Source: Plasmopara viticola (lineage: Eukaryota; Oomycota; Peronosporomycetes; Peronosporales; Peronosporaceae). From it: 33,266 nucleotides of DNA. This document shows positions 14,901 to 28,925 of the stretch, in pieces. Every line of letters begins with the position of its first letter. The stretch's first letter is position 1. The stretch covers positions 1 to 33,266 of the forward strand of contig MBPM02000292.1 of NCBI GenBank assembly GCA_001695595.3, given 5' to 3'. Under the pieces are notes generated by a model that saw only the letters and a program-made list of their open reading frames with translations, ran no database searches and was not told where the DNA came from. Both the position numbers and the translations under genes were made by a program.

Positions 14901-17900
14901 GTTGCATCCGTGCATGTCTAGATCGATAGAAAGGACGTATCTTTGGCCGTACAACGTCTCATCGCTCCAACAGAATGATCATATACTTCGTTGTGGCTTT
15001 ACTGCATCTGTACATGTTAAGAGCGATAGAAAGGACGTATTTTTGGCGGTAAACTGTCTCAGTGCTCCAATAGAATGATTATACACTTCGTTGTGGCCCT
15101 ATTTAATCTGTACATGTCATCAGCAATAGAAAGGACGTATCTTTGGCCGTACAACGTCTCAGCCCTCCAACAGAATGTTAATATCTTTCGTTGTGGCGAT
15201 ATTTCATTTGTACATGTCTAGAGCAATAGAAAAAACGTGTCTGTGGCCGTATAACGTCTCATCCCTCCAACAGAATGTTTATACACTTCGTTGTGGCTCT
15301 ACTGCATCTATGCATGTCGAGATCGATAGAAGGGACGTATCCTTGGCCGTACACTGTCTCAGTGCTCCAACAGACTGATTATACACTTCTTTGTGGCTCT
15401 ATTTCATGCGTGCACGTCTAGAGCGATAGAAAGTACATATCTTTGTCCGTACAACGTTTTAGCGCTCCAACAGAATGATTTTACACTTCGTTGTGGCTCT
15501 ATGGCATCTGTACATGTCTAGAGCGATGGAAAGGACGCAGCTTTGGCCGTACAACGTTTTAGCGCTCCAACAGAATGATTATATACTTCGTTGTGATCTA
15601 TTGCATCTGCGCATGACTAGAGCGATAGAAAGGACGCATCTTTGGCCGTACAACGTCTCAATGCTCCAACAGACTGATTATACACTTCTTTGTGGCTCTA
15701 TTTCATGCGTGCACGTCTAGAGCGATAGAAAGTACATATCTTTGTCCGTACAACTTCTCAGTGCTTTAACAGAATAATTATACACATCGTTGTGGCTCTA
15801 AAGCATCTGTGCATGGCTAGAGCGATAGAAACGACGCATCTGTGCCCGTGCAACGTCTCAGAGCTACAACAGAATGATTATACACTTTGTTGGGGCTCTA
15901 TTGCAACTGTCCATGTCTAGAGCGATAGAAAGGACGTATCCTTGGCCGTACAACGCCTTAGCGCTCCAACAGAATGATTATACACTTCTTTGTGGCTCTA
16001 TTGCATCTATGCATGTCTACAGCGATAGAAAGGGCGTATCTGTGGCCAAACAACGTCTTAGTGCTCCGACAGAATGATTATACACTTTGTGGCTTTATTG
16101 CATCTGTGCATGTCTAGAGCGATAGAGAAGACGTGACTGTGGCCGTACAACGTCTTAGCGCTCCAACAGAATTAATATACACTTCGTTGGGGCTCTATTG
16201 CAACTGTGCATGTCTAGAGCGATAGAAAAACATATTTTTGGCCGTACAAGGGCTCAGTGCTTCAACATAATATTTATACACTTCGTTGTGGCTCTATTGC
16301 AACTATGCATGTCTAGATCGAAAGAAAGGACGTATCTTTGGCCGTAAAACATCCTAGCGCTCCAACATAATGATAATACACTTCGTTGTTGCTCTATTGC
16401 GTCTGGGTATGTCTAGAGCGATAGAAAGGACGTATCTTGTGCCGTACAACGTCTTAGCGCTCCAAAATAATTATTATACACTTCGTTGTGGCTCTATTGC
16501 ATCTGCTCATGGCTAGAGCGATAGAAAGGACATATCTCTGGCCATACAACTTCTCAGTGCTTCGACAGAATAATTATACACATCGTTGTGGCTCTATAGC
16601 ATCTGTGCATGGCTAGAGCGATAGAAACGACGCATCTGTGCCCGTGCAACGTCTCAGAGCTACAACAGAATGATTATACACTTTGTTGGGGCTCTATTGC
16701 AACTGTCCATGTCTAGAGCGATAGAAAGGACGTATCCTTGGCCGTACAACGCCTTAGCGCTCCAACAGAATGATTATAGACTTCGTTGTGGCTCTATTGC
16801 TTCTGAGCATGTCTACAGCGATAGAAAGGGCGTATTCTTGGCCGTGCAACGTCTCAGGGCTACACCAGAATAATTATACACTTCTTTGTGGCTCTATTGC
16901 ATCTGTGCATGTCAAGAGCGATAGAAAGGACGTATTTTTGGACGTACAACGTGTAGAGTTACACCAGAATGATTCTACACATCTTTGTGGCTCCATTGCA
17001 GCTGTGCTTGTCTAGAGTAATAGAGAAAACGTATCTGTGGCCGTACAACGTCTCAGCGCTCCAACAGAATGATTATACACTTCTTTGTCGCTCTATACAT
17101 CTGTTCATGTCAAGAGCGATAGAAAGGACGTTTCTTTGGACGTACAACGTCTCAGGGCTACACCAGAATAATTATACAATTCTTTGTGGCTCTATTGCAT
17201 CTGTGCATGTCTACAGCGATAGAAAGGACGTATCTTTGGCCGTACAACGTCTTAGCGCTTCAACAGAAAATTATACACTCCGTTGCATCTGTGCATGTCT
17301 AGAGCGATAGAAAGGGCGTATCTGTGGCCGTGCAACGTCTCAGAGCTACAATAGAATGATTATATACTTCGTTGTGGCTCTATTGTATCAGTGCATGTCT
17401 ATAGCGATAGAAAGGACGTATCTTTGGCCGTACATCGTCTTAGCGGTCCAACAGAAGGATTATACATTTCGTTGTCGCTCTATTGCATATTTGCATGTCT
17501 TGAGCGATAGATAAGACATATCTTTGGCCGTACAACGTCTTAGCGCTCCAACAGAATGATTATATACTTCGTTGTGGCTCTATTGCGTCTGGGCATGTCT
17601 AGAGCGATAGAAAGGACGTATTTTTGGACGTACAACGTCTCAGCGCTCCAACAGATTCATTATACACTTCGTTGTGGCTCTATTGCATCTGTGCATGTCT
17701 ACAGCGATAGAAAGGAAGTATCTTTGGCCGTACAACGTCTCAGCGCTTCAACATAATGATTGTACATTCTGTTTTGGCTCTGGTGCATCTGTGCATGTCT
17801 AGAGCGATAGAAAGGGCGTTTCTGTGGCCGTGCAATGTCTCAGAGCTACAATGGAATGATTATTCACTTCGTTGTGGCTCTATTGCATCTGTGCATGTCT

Positions 17901-18190
17901 AGAGAAATAGAAAGGACGTATCTTTGGCCGTACAACGTCTTAGCGGTCCAACAGAAGGATTATACATTTCGTTGTCGCTCTATTGCATATGTGCATGCCT
18001 TGAACGATAGAAAAGACATATCTTTGGCCGTACAACGTCTTAGCGCTCCAACAGAATGATTATATACTTCGTTGTTGCTCTATTGCGTCTGTGCATGTCT
18101 AGAGCGATAGAAAGTACGTATTTCTGGCCGTACAACGTCTCAGCCCTCCAACAGATTGATTATACACTATGTTGTGGCTCTATTGCATCT
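11905..18190. repeat. Satellite domain 1: divergent monomers
   Basis: Monomers here differ from each other more than further in. Variants such as TAAAGCGATAG, ATGTTAATACAATTCG and CAGTAAACTGTCTCAG alternate irregularly. There are local duplications, for example about 200 bp at 15760-15960 repeated at about 16556-16756. The array edge next to unique DNA being the most divergent part is usual for satellites. Confidence 0.6.
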
Positions 18191-21100
18191 GTGCATGTCT
18201 AGAGCGATCGAAAGGACGTATTCTTGGCCGTACAACGTCTCAGCGATCCAACAGAATGATTATACACTTCGTTGTGGATCTACTACATCTGTGGATGTCT
18301 AGAGTGATAGAAAGGACGTATTTGTGGCCGTGTACCGTCTCAGTGCTCCAACAGAATGATTATGCACTTCGTTGGGGCTCTAAAGCATCTTGCATGTCTG
18401 CAGCGATAGAAAAGGCGTATCTGTGGCCGTGCAACGTCTCAGAGCTACAATAGAATAGTTATACACTTCGTTGTGGCTCTATTGCATCTGTGCATGTCTT
18501 GATCGATAGAAAAGACGTATCCTTGGCCGTACAACGTCTCAGGGCTCCAACAGAATGATTTTACACTTCGTTGTGGCTCTATGGCATCTGTACATGTCTA
18601 GAGCGATGGAAAGGACGCAGCTTTGGCCGTACAACGTCTTAGCGCTCCAACAGAATGAATTTATACTTCGTTGTGATCTATTGCATCTGCGCATGACTAG
18701 AGCGATAGAAAAGACGCATCTTTGGCCGTACAACGTCTCAGTGCTCCAACAGACTGATTATACACTTCGTTGTGGCTCTATTGAATCTGTGCATGTCTAG
18801 AGCGATAGAAAGGACGTAATTGTGGCTATTCAACGTCTTAACGCCCCAAAAGACTGATTATACACTTCGTTGGGGCTCTATTGCATGCGTGCATGTCTTG
18901 AGCGGATAAAAAGACGTATCTTTGACCATACAACGTCTCAGTGTTCGAAGAGAATCATTATACACTTCGTTGTGGCTCTATTGCTTCTGTGCATGTCTAC
19001 ATCGATAGAAAAGACGTATCTTTGGCCTTACAACGTCTTAGCGCTTTAACAGAATGATTGTACACTCCGTTGTGGCTCTATTGCATCTGTGCATGTCTAG
19101 AGCGATAGAAAAGGCGTATCTGTTGCCGTGCAACGCCTCAGAGCTACAACAGAATGATTATATACTTCGTTGTGGCTCTATTGTATCTGTGCATGTCTAT
19201 AGCGATAGAAAGGACGTATCTTTGGCCGTACGTCGTCTTAGCGGTCCAACAGAAGGATTACACATTTCGTTGTCGCTCTATTGCATATTTGCATGTCTTG
19301 AACGATAGAAAAGACATATCTGTGGCCGTACAACGTCTTAGCGCTCCAACAGATTGATTATACACTTCTTTTTGGCTTTATTGCAACTGTGCATGTCTAG
19401 AGCGATAGAAAGGACGTAATTTTGGCCGTTCAAGGTCTCAGTGCTTCAACATAATGATTATACCCTTCGTTGTGGCTCTATTGCAACTGTGCATGTCTGG
19501 TGCGATAGAAAGAAGGTATTTTTGGCCGTACAACGTCTCAGTGCTCCAACAAAATGATTAAACACTTCGTTGTGGCTCTATTGCAACTGTGCATGTTTAG
19601 AGCAATAGAAAAGGCGTATCTTTGGCCGTACAACGTCTCAGCGCTCCAACAGAATGAAAATACACTTCTTTGTGGCTCTATTGCATCTGTGCATGTCTAG
19701 AGCGATCGAAAGGACGTATTCTTGGCCGTACAACGTCTCAGCGATCCAACAGAATGATTATACACTTCGTTGTGGATCTACTACATCTGTGAATGTCTAG
19801 AGTGATAGAAAGGACGTATCTGTGGCCGTGTACCGTCTCAGTGCTCCAACAGAATGATTATGCACTTCGTTGGGGCTCTAAAGCATTTTGCATGTCTACA
19901 GCGATAGAAAAAGAGTATTTGTGGCCGTGCAACGTCTCAGAGCTACAATAGAATGATTATACACTTCGTTGTTGCTTTATTGCATCTGTGCATGTCTTGA
20001 TCGATAGAAAAGACGTATCCTTGGCCGTACAACGTCTCAGGGCTCCAACAGAATGATTTTACACTTCGTTGTGGCTCTATGGCATCTGTACATGTCTAGA
20101 GCGATAGAAAGGACGCAGCTTTGACCGTACAACGTCTCAATGCTCCAACAGACTGATTATACACTTCTTTGTGGCTCTATTGCATCTGCGCATGACTAGA
20201 GCGATAGAAAGGACGCATCTTTGGCCGTACAACGTCTCAATGCTCCAACAGACTGATTATACACTTCTTTGTGGCTCTATTTCATGCGTGCACGTCTAGA
20301 GCGATAGAAAGTACATATCTTTGTCCGTACAACGTTTTAGCGCTCCAACAGAATGATAATACACTTCGTTGTGGCTCTATTGCAACTGTGCATGTCTAGA
20401 GCGATAGAAAGAAGGTGTTTTTGGCCGTTCAACGTCTCAGTGCTCCAACAGAATGATAATACACTTCGTTGTGGCTCTATTGCAACTGTGCATGTCTAGA
20501 GCGATAGAAAGAAGGTGTTTTTGGCCGTTCAACGTCTCAGTGCTCCAACAGAATGATTATACACTTCGTTGTGGCTCTATTGCTACTGTGCATGTCTAGA
20601 GCAATAGAAAGGACGTTTGTTTGGCCGTACAACGTCTCAGGGCTACACCAGAAAGATTATACACTTCTTTGTGGCTCTGTTGCATCTGTGCATGTCTAGA
20701 GCGATAGAGAAGACATATCTGTGGCCGTACAACGTCTTAGCGCTCCAACAGAATGATTATACACTTCTTTTTGGCTTTATTGCAACTGTGCATGTCTAGA
20801 GCGATAGAAAGGACGTAATTTTGGCCGTACAAGGTCTCAGTGCTTCAACATAATGATTATACCCTTCGTTGTGGCTCTATTGCAACTGTGCATGTCTGGT
20901 GCGATAGAAAGAAGGTATTTTTGGCCGTACAACGTCTCAGTGCTCCAACAAAATGATTAAACACTTCGTTGTGGCTCTATTGCAACTGTGCATGTTTAGA
21001 GCAATAGAAAAGGCGTATCTTTGGCCGTACAACGTCTCAGCGCTCCAACAGAATGATTATACACTTCTTTGTGTCTCTATTGCATCTGTGCATGTCTAGA

Positions 21101-24100
21101 GCGATCGAAAGGACGTATTCTTGGCCGTACATCGTCTCAGCGATCCAACAGAATGATTATACACTTCGTTGTGGATCTACTACATCTGTGAATGTCTAGA
21201 GTGATAGAAAGGACGTATCTGTGGCCGTGTACCGTCTCAGTGATCCAACAGAATGATTATGCACTTCGTTGGGGCTCTAAAGCATCTTGCATGTCTACAG
21301 CGATAGAAAAGGCGTATTTGTGGCCGTGCAACGTCTCAGAGCTACAATAGAATGATTATACACTTCGTTGTGGCTCTATTGCATCTGTGCATGTCTTGAT
21401 CGATAGAAAAGACGTATCCTTGGCCGTACAACGTTTTAGCGCTCCAACAGAATGATTATATACTTCGTTGTGATCTATTGCATCTGCGCATGACTAGAGC
21501 GATAGAAAAGACGCATCTTTGGCCGTACAACGTCTCAATGCTTCAACAGACTGATTATACACTTCTTTGTGGCTCTATTGCATCTGTGCATGTTTAGAGC
21601 GATCGAAAGGACGTATTCTTGGCCGTACAACGTCTCAGCGATCCAACAGAATGATTATACACTTCGTTGTGGATCTACTACATCTGTGAATGTCTAGAGT
21701 GATAGAAAGGAGGTATGTATGGCCGTGTACCGTCTCAGTGCTCCAACAGAATGATTTTACACTTCGTTGTGGCTCTATTGCTACTGTGCATGTCTAGAGC
21801 GATAGAAAAGGCGTATTTGTGGCCGTGCAACGTCTCAGAGCTACAATAGAATGATTATACACTTCGTTGTGGCTCTATTGCATCTGTGCATGTCTTGATC
21901 GATAGAAAAGACGTATCCTTGGCCGTACAACGTTTTAGCGCTCCAACAGAATGATTATATACTTCGTTGTGATCTATTGCATCTGCGCATGACTAGAGCG
22001 ATAGAAAAGACGCATCTTTGGCCGTACAACGTCTCAATGCTCCAACAGACTGATTATACACTTCTTTGTGGCTCTATTGCATCTGTGCATGTTTAGAGCG
22101 ATCGAAAGGACGTATTCTTGGCCGTACAACGTCTCAGCGATCCAACAGAATGATTATACACTTCGTTGTGGATCTACTACATCTGTGAATGTCTAGAGTG
22201 ATAGAAAGGACGTATCTGTGGCCGTGTACCGTCTCAGTGCTCCAACAGAATGATTTTACACTTCGTTGTGGCTCTATTGCTTCTGTGCATGTCTAGAGCA
22301 ATAGAAAGGACGTTTCTTTGGCCGTACAACGTCTCAGGGCTACACCAGAAAGATTATACACTTCTTCGTGGCTCTATTGCATCTGTGCATGTCTAGAGCG
22401 ATAGAGAAGACGTATCTGTGGCCGTACAACGTCTTAGCGCTCCAACAGAATGATTATACACTTCTTTTTGGCTTTATTGCAACTGTGCATGTCTAGAGCG
22501 ATAGAAAGGACGTAATTTTGGCCGTTCAAGGTCTCAGTGCTTCAACATAATGATTATACCCTTCGTTGTGGCTCTATTGCAACTGTGCATGTCTGGTGCG
22601 ATAGAAAGAAGGTATTTTTGGCCGTACAACGTCTCAGTGCTCCAACAAAATGATTAAACACTTCGTTGTGGCTCTATTGCAACTGTGCATGTTTAGAGCA
22701 ATAGAAAAGGCGTATCTTTGGCCGTACAACGTCTCAGCGCTCCAACAGAATGATAATACACTTCTTTGTGGCTCTATTGCATCTGTGCATGTCTAGAGCG
22801 ATCGAAAGGACGTATTCTTGGCCGTACAACGTCTCAGCGATCCAACAGAATGATTATACACTTCGTTGTGGATCTACTACATCTGTGAATGTCTAGAGTG
22901 ATAGAAAGGACGTATCTGTGGCCGTGTACCGTCTCAGTGCTCCAACAGAATGATTATGCACTTCGTTGGGGCTCTAAAGCATTTTGCATGTCTACAGCGA
23001 TAGAAAAGGAGTATTTGTGGCCGTGCAACGTCTCAGAGCTACAATAGAATGATTATACACTTCGTTGTGGCTCTATTGCATCTGTGCATGTCTAGAGCGA
23101 TCGAAAGGACGTATTCTTGGCCGTACAACGTCTCAGCGATCCAACAGAATGATTATACACTTCGTTGTGGATCTACTACATCTGTGAATGTCTAGAGTGA
23201 TAGAAAGGACGTATCTGTGGCCGTTTACCGTCTCAGTGCTCCAACAGAATGATTATGCACTTCGTTGGGGCTCTAAAGCATTTTGCATGTCTACAGCGAT
23301 AGAAAAGGAGTATTTGTGGCCGTGCAACGTCTCAGAGCTACAATAGAATGATTATACACTTCGTTGTGGCTCTATTGCATCTGTGCATGTCTTGATCGAT
23401 AGAAAAGACGTATCCTTGGCCGTACAACGTTTTAGCGCTCCAACAGAATGATTATATACTTCGTTGTGATCTATTGCATCTGCGCATGACTAGAGCGATA
23501 GAAAAGACGCATCTTTGGCCGTACAACGTCTCAATGCTCCAACAGACTGATTATACACTTCTTTGTGGCTCTATTGCATCTGTGCATGTTTAGAGCGATC
23601 GAAAGGACGTATTCTTGGCCGTACAACGTCTCAATGCTCCAACAGACTGATTATACACTTCGTTGTGGATCTACTACATCTGTGAATGTCTAGAGTGATA
23701 GAAAGGACGTATCTGTGGCCGTGTACCGTCTCAGTGCTCCAACAGAATGATTTTACACTTCGTTGTGGCTCTATTGCTACTGTGCATGTCTAGAGCAATA
23801 GAAAGGACGTTTCTTTGGCCGTACAACGTCTCAGGGCTACACCAGAAAGATTATACACTTCTTCGTGGCTCTATTGCATCTGTGCATGTCTAGAGCGATA
23901 GAGAAGACGTATCTGTGGCCGTACAACGTCTTAGCGCTCCAACAGAATGATTATACACTTCTTTTTGGCTTTATTGCAACTGTGCATGTCTAGAGCGATC
24001 GAAAGGACGTATTCTTGGCCGTACAACGTCTCAGCGATCCAACAGAATGATTATACACTTCGTTGTGGATCTACTACATCTGTGAATGTCTAGAGTGATA

Positions 24101-27100
24101 GAAAGGACGTATCTATGGCCGTGTACCGTCTCAGTGCTCCAACAGAATGATTATGCACTTCGTTGGGGCTCTAAAGCATTTTGAATGTCTACAGCGATAG
24201 AAAAGGAGTATTTGTGGCCGTGCAACGTCTCAGAGCTACAATAGAATGATTATACACTTCGTTGTTGCTTTATTGCATCTGTGCATGTCTTGATCGATAG
24301 AAAAGACGTATCCTTGGCCGTACAACGTCTCAGGGCTCCAACAGAATGATTTTACACTTCGTTGTGGCTCTATGGCATCTGTACATGTCTAGAGCGATAG
24401 AAAGGACGCAGCTTTGACCGTACAACGTTTTAGCGCTCCAACAGAATATTTATATACTTCGTTGTGATCTATTGCATCTGCGCATGACTAGAGCGATAGA
24501 AAGGACGCATCTTTGGCCGTACAACGTCTCAATGCTCCAACAGACTGATTATACACTTCTTTGTGGCTCTATTTCATGCGTGCACGTCTAGAGCGATAGA
24601 AAGTACATATCTTTGTCCGTACAACGTTTTAGCGCTCCAACAGAATGATAATACACTTCGTTGTGGCTCTATTGCAACTGTGCATGTCTAGAGCGATAGA
24701 AAGAAGGTGTTTTTGGCCGTTCAACGTCTCAGTGCTCCAACAGAATGATTATACACTTCGTTGTGGCTCTATTGCTACTGGGCATGTCTAGAGCAATAGA
24801 AAGGACGTTTCTTTGGCCGTACAACGTCTCAGGGCTACACCAGAAAGATTATACACTTCTTTGTGGCTCTATTGCATCTGTGCATGTCTAGAGCGATAGA
24901 GAAGACATATCTGTGGCCGTACAACGTCTTAGCGCTCCAACAGAATGATTATACACTTCTTTTTGGCTTTATTGCAACTGTTCATGTCTAGAGCGATAGA
25001 AAGGACGTAATTTTGGCCGTACAAGGTCTCAGTGCTTCAACATAATGATTATACCCTTCGTTGTGGCTCTATTGCAACTGTGCATGTCTGGTGCGATAGA
25101 AAGAAGGTATTTTTGGCCGTACAACGTCTCAGTGCTCCAACAAAATGATTAAACACTTCGTTGTGGCTCTATTGCAACTGTGCATGTTTAGAGCAATAGA
25201 AAAGGCGTATCTTTGGCCGTACAACGTCTCAGCGCTCCAACAGAATGATTATACACTTCTTTGTGTCTCTATTGCATCTGTGCATGTCTAGAGCGATCGA
25301 AAGGACGTATTCTTGGCCGTACAACGTCTCAGCGATCCAACAGAATGATTATACACTTCGTTGTGGATCTACTACATCTGTGGATGTCTAGAGTGATAGA
25401 AAGGACGTATCTGTGGCCGTGTACCGTCTCAGTGCTCCAACAGAATGATTATGCACTTCGTTGGGGCTCTAAAGCATTTTGCATGTCTACAGCGATAGAA
25501 AAGGCGTATTTGTGGCCGTGCAACGTCTCAGAGCTACAATAGAATGATTATACACTTCGTTGTTGCTTTATTGCATCTGTGCATGTCTTGATCGATAGAA
25601 AAGACGTATCCTTGGCCGTACAACGTCTCAGGGCTCCAACAGAATGATTTTACACTTCGTTGTGGCTCTATGGCATCTGTACATGTCTAGAGCGATAGAA
25701 AGGACGCAGCTTTGGCCGTACAACGTCTTAGCGCTCCAACAGAATGATTATATACTTCGTTGTGATCTATTGCATCTGCGCATGACTAGAGCGATAGAAA
25801 GGACGTATCTTTGGCCGTACAACGTCTCAGTGCTCCAACAGACTGATTATAAACTTCTTTGTGGCTCTATTTCATGCGTGCACGTCTAGAGCGATAGAAA
25901 GTACATATCTTTGTCCGTACAACGTCTTAGCGCTCCAACAGAATGATTATACACTTCGTTGTGGCTCTATTCAATCTGTGCATCTCTAGAGCGATAAAAA
26001 GGACGTAATTGTGGCTATTCAACGTCTTAACGCTCCAAAAGACTGATTATACACTTCGTTAGGGCTCTATTGCACGCGTGCATGTCTTAAGCGGTAGAAA
26101 AGACGTATCGTTGACCATACAACGTCTCAGTGCTCGAAGAGAATCATAATACACTTCTTTGTGGCTCTATTGCTTCTGTGCTTGTCTACAGCGATAGAAA
26201 GAACGTATCTTTGGCCGTACAACGTCTTAGCGTTTCAACAGAATGATTGTACACTCCGTTGTGGCTCTGTTGCATCTGTGCATGTCTAGAGCAATAGAAA
26301 GGGCGTATTTGTGGCCGTGCAACGCCTCAGAGCTACAATAGAATGATTACATACTTCGTTGTGGCTCTATTGCATCTGTGCATGTCTATAGCGATAGAAA
26401 GGACGTATCTTTGTCCGTACAACGCCTTAGCGCTCCAACAGAATGATTATACACTTCGTTGTGGCTCTATTGAATCTGTGCATGTCTAGAGCGATAAAAA
26501 GGACGTAATTGTGGCTATTCAACGTCTTAACACTCCAAAAGACTGATATTACACTTCGTTGGGGCTCTATTGCATGCGTGCATGTCTTGAGCGGTAGAAA
26601 AGACGTATCTTTGACCATACAACGTCTCAGTGCTCGAAGAGAATCATTATACACTTCTTTGTGGCTCTATTGCTTCTATGCATGTCTACAGCGATAGAAA
26701 GGACGTAACATTGGCCGTACAACGTCTTAGCGCTTCAACAGAATGATTGTACACTCCGTTGTGGCTCTGTTGCGTCTGTGCATGTCTAGAGCGATAGAAA
26801 GGGCGTATCTGTGGCCGTGCAACGTCTCAGAGCTACAATAGAATGATTATATACTTCGTTGTGGCTCTATTGTATCTGTGCATGTCTATAGCGATAGAAA
26901 GGACGTATCTTTGGCCGTACATCGTGTTAGCGGTCCAACAAAAGGAATATACATTTCGTTGTCGCTCTATTGCATATTTGCATGTCTTGAACGATAGATA
27001 AGACATATCCTTGGCCGTACAACGTCTTAGGGCTCAAACAGAATGATTATATACTTCGTTGTGGCTCTATTGCGTCTGGGCATGTCTAGAGCGATAGAAA

Positions 27101-28840
27101 GGACGTATTTTTGGACGTACAACGTCTCAGCGCTCCAACAGATTGATTATACACTTTGTTGTGGCTCTATTGCATCTGTGCATGTCTACAGCGATAGAAA
27201 GGAAGTATCTGTGGCCGTACAACGTCTCAGCGCTTCAACAGAATGATTGTACACTCTGTTTTGGCTCTATGGCATCTGTACATGTCTAGAGCGATAGAAA
27301 GGACGCAGCTTTGGCCGTACAACGTTATTAGCGCTCCAACAGAATGATTATATACTTCGTTGTGATCTATTGCATCTGCGCATGACTAGAGCGATAGAAA
27401 GGACGTATCTTTGGCCGTACAACGTCTCAGTGCTCCAACAGACTGATTATACACTTCTTTGCGGCTCTATTTCATGCGTGCACGTTTAGAGCGATAGAAA
27501 GTACATATCTTTGTCCGTACAACGTCTTAGCGCTCCAACAGAATGCTTATACACTTCGTTGGAGCTCTATTGCATCTGTGCATGACTAGAGCGAAGGAAA
27601 GGACATAACTGTGGCCATACAACGTCTCAGCGCTCCAACAGAATGATTATACACTTCGTTGTGGCTCTATCGCATCTGTTCATGTCTTGAGCGATAGAAA
27701 GGACGTAACATTGGCCGTACAACGTCTCAGCCCTCCAACAGAATAATTATACACTTCCTGTGGCTCTGTCGCATCTGTGCATGTCTAGAGGGATAGAAAG
27801 GACGTATCCGTGGCCGTATAGCCTCTCAGCGCTTCAACAGAATGATTATACAATTCGTTGTGGCTGCATTGCATCTATGCATGTTTAAAGCGATAAAAAG
27901 GACGTATCTTTGGCCGTACAACGTCTCAGTGCTCCAACAGACTGATTATACACTTCTTTATGGCTCTATTTCATGCGTGCACGTCTAGAGCGATAGAAAG
28001 TACATATCTTTGTCCGTACAACGTCTTAGCGCTCCAACAGAATGATTATACACTTCGTTGTGGCTCTATTCAATCTGTGCATGTCTAGAGCGATAAAAAG
28101 GACGTAATTGTGGCTATTCAACGTCTTAACGCTCCAAAAGACTGATTATACACTTCGTTAGGGCTCTATTGCTCGCGTGCATGTCTTGAGCGGTAGAAAA
28201 GACGTATCTTTGACCATACAACGTCTCAGTGCTCGAAGAGAATCATTATACACTTCTTTGCGGCTCTATTGCTTCTGTGCTTTTCTACAGCGATAGAAAG
28301 GACGTATCTTTGGCCGTACAACGTCTTAGCGTTTCAACAGAATGATTGTACACTCCGTTGTGGCTCTGTTGCGTCTGTGCATGTCTAGAGCGATAGAAAG
28401 GGCGTATTTGTGGCCGTGCAACGCCTCAGAGCTACAATAGAATGATTATATACTTCGTTGTGGCTCTATTGTATCTGTGCATGTCTATAGCGATAGAAAG
28501 GACGTATCTTTGGCCGTACATCGTGTTAGCGGTCCAACAGAAGGATTACACATTTCGTTGTCGCTCTATTGCATATTTGCATGTCTTGAACGATAGATAA
28601 GACATATCTTTGGCCGTACATCGTCTTAGCGCTCCAATAGAATGATTATATACTTCGTTGTGGCTCTATTGCGTCTGGGCATGTCTACAGCGATAGAAAG
28701 AACGTATCTTTGGCCGTACAACGTCTTTGCGCTTCAACAGAATGATTGTACACTCCGTTGTGGCTCTGTTGCGTCTGTGCATGTCTAGAGCGATAGAAAG
28801 GACGTATCTGTGGCCGTACAACGTCTCAGCCCTCTAACAG
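18190..28840. repeat. Satellite domain 2: higher-order repeats
   Basis: Multi-monomer blocks recur. One block starts with a monomer carrying GAGCGATCGAAAGG, followed by one with GTGGATCTACTACATCTGTG, then usually one with GGGGCTCTAAAGCAT. The GCGATCG variant occurs near 18204, 19702, 21101, 21600, 22099, 22799, 23098, 23597, 23998 and 25299, and I did not see it elsewhere. Other blocks (CATGACTAGAGCG with the 98-bp form; GGCTATTCAACGTCTTAACG at about 18.83, 26.0, 26.5 and 28.1 kb) also repeat. Block spacing is multiples of about 100 bp (roughly 300 to 1700), so the duplication is nested and irregular. Confidence 0.72.
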
Positions 28841-28925
28841 AATGATTTTTTATTGCATATGTGCATGTCTAGAGCGATATCTGTGTCCGTACAACCTCTC
28901 AGCGCCCCAAAATAATGATTATGTA
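28830..28925. repeat. Rearranged monomers at a satellite domain junction
   Basis: A monomer here has lost about 20 bp (ATGATT joined to TTTTATTGCATATG), and about 10 bp is missing after GAGCGATA in the next part. On the left are the domain 2 blocks and on the right a different subfamily, so this looks like the scar of a recombination or deletion. Confidence 0.65.
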
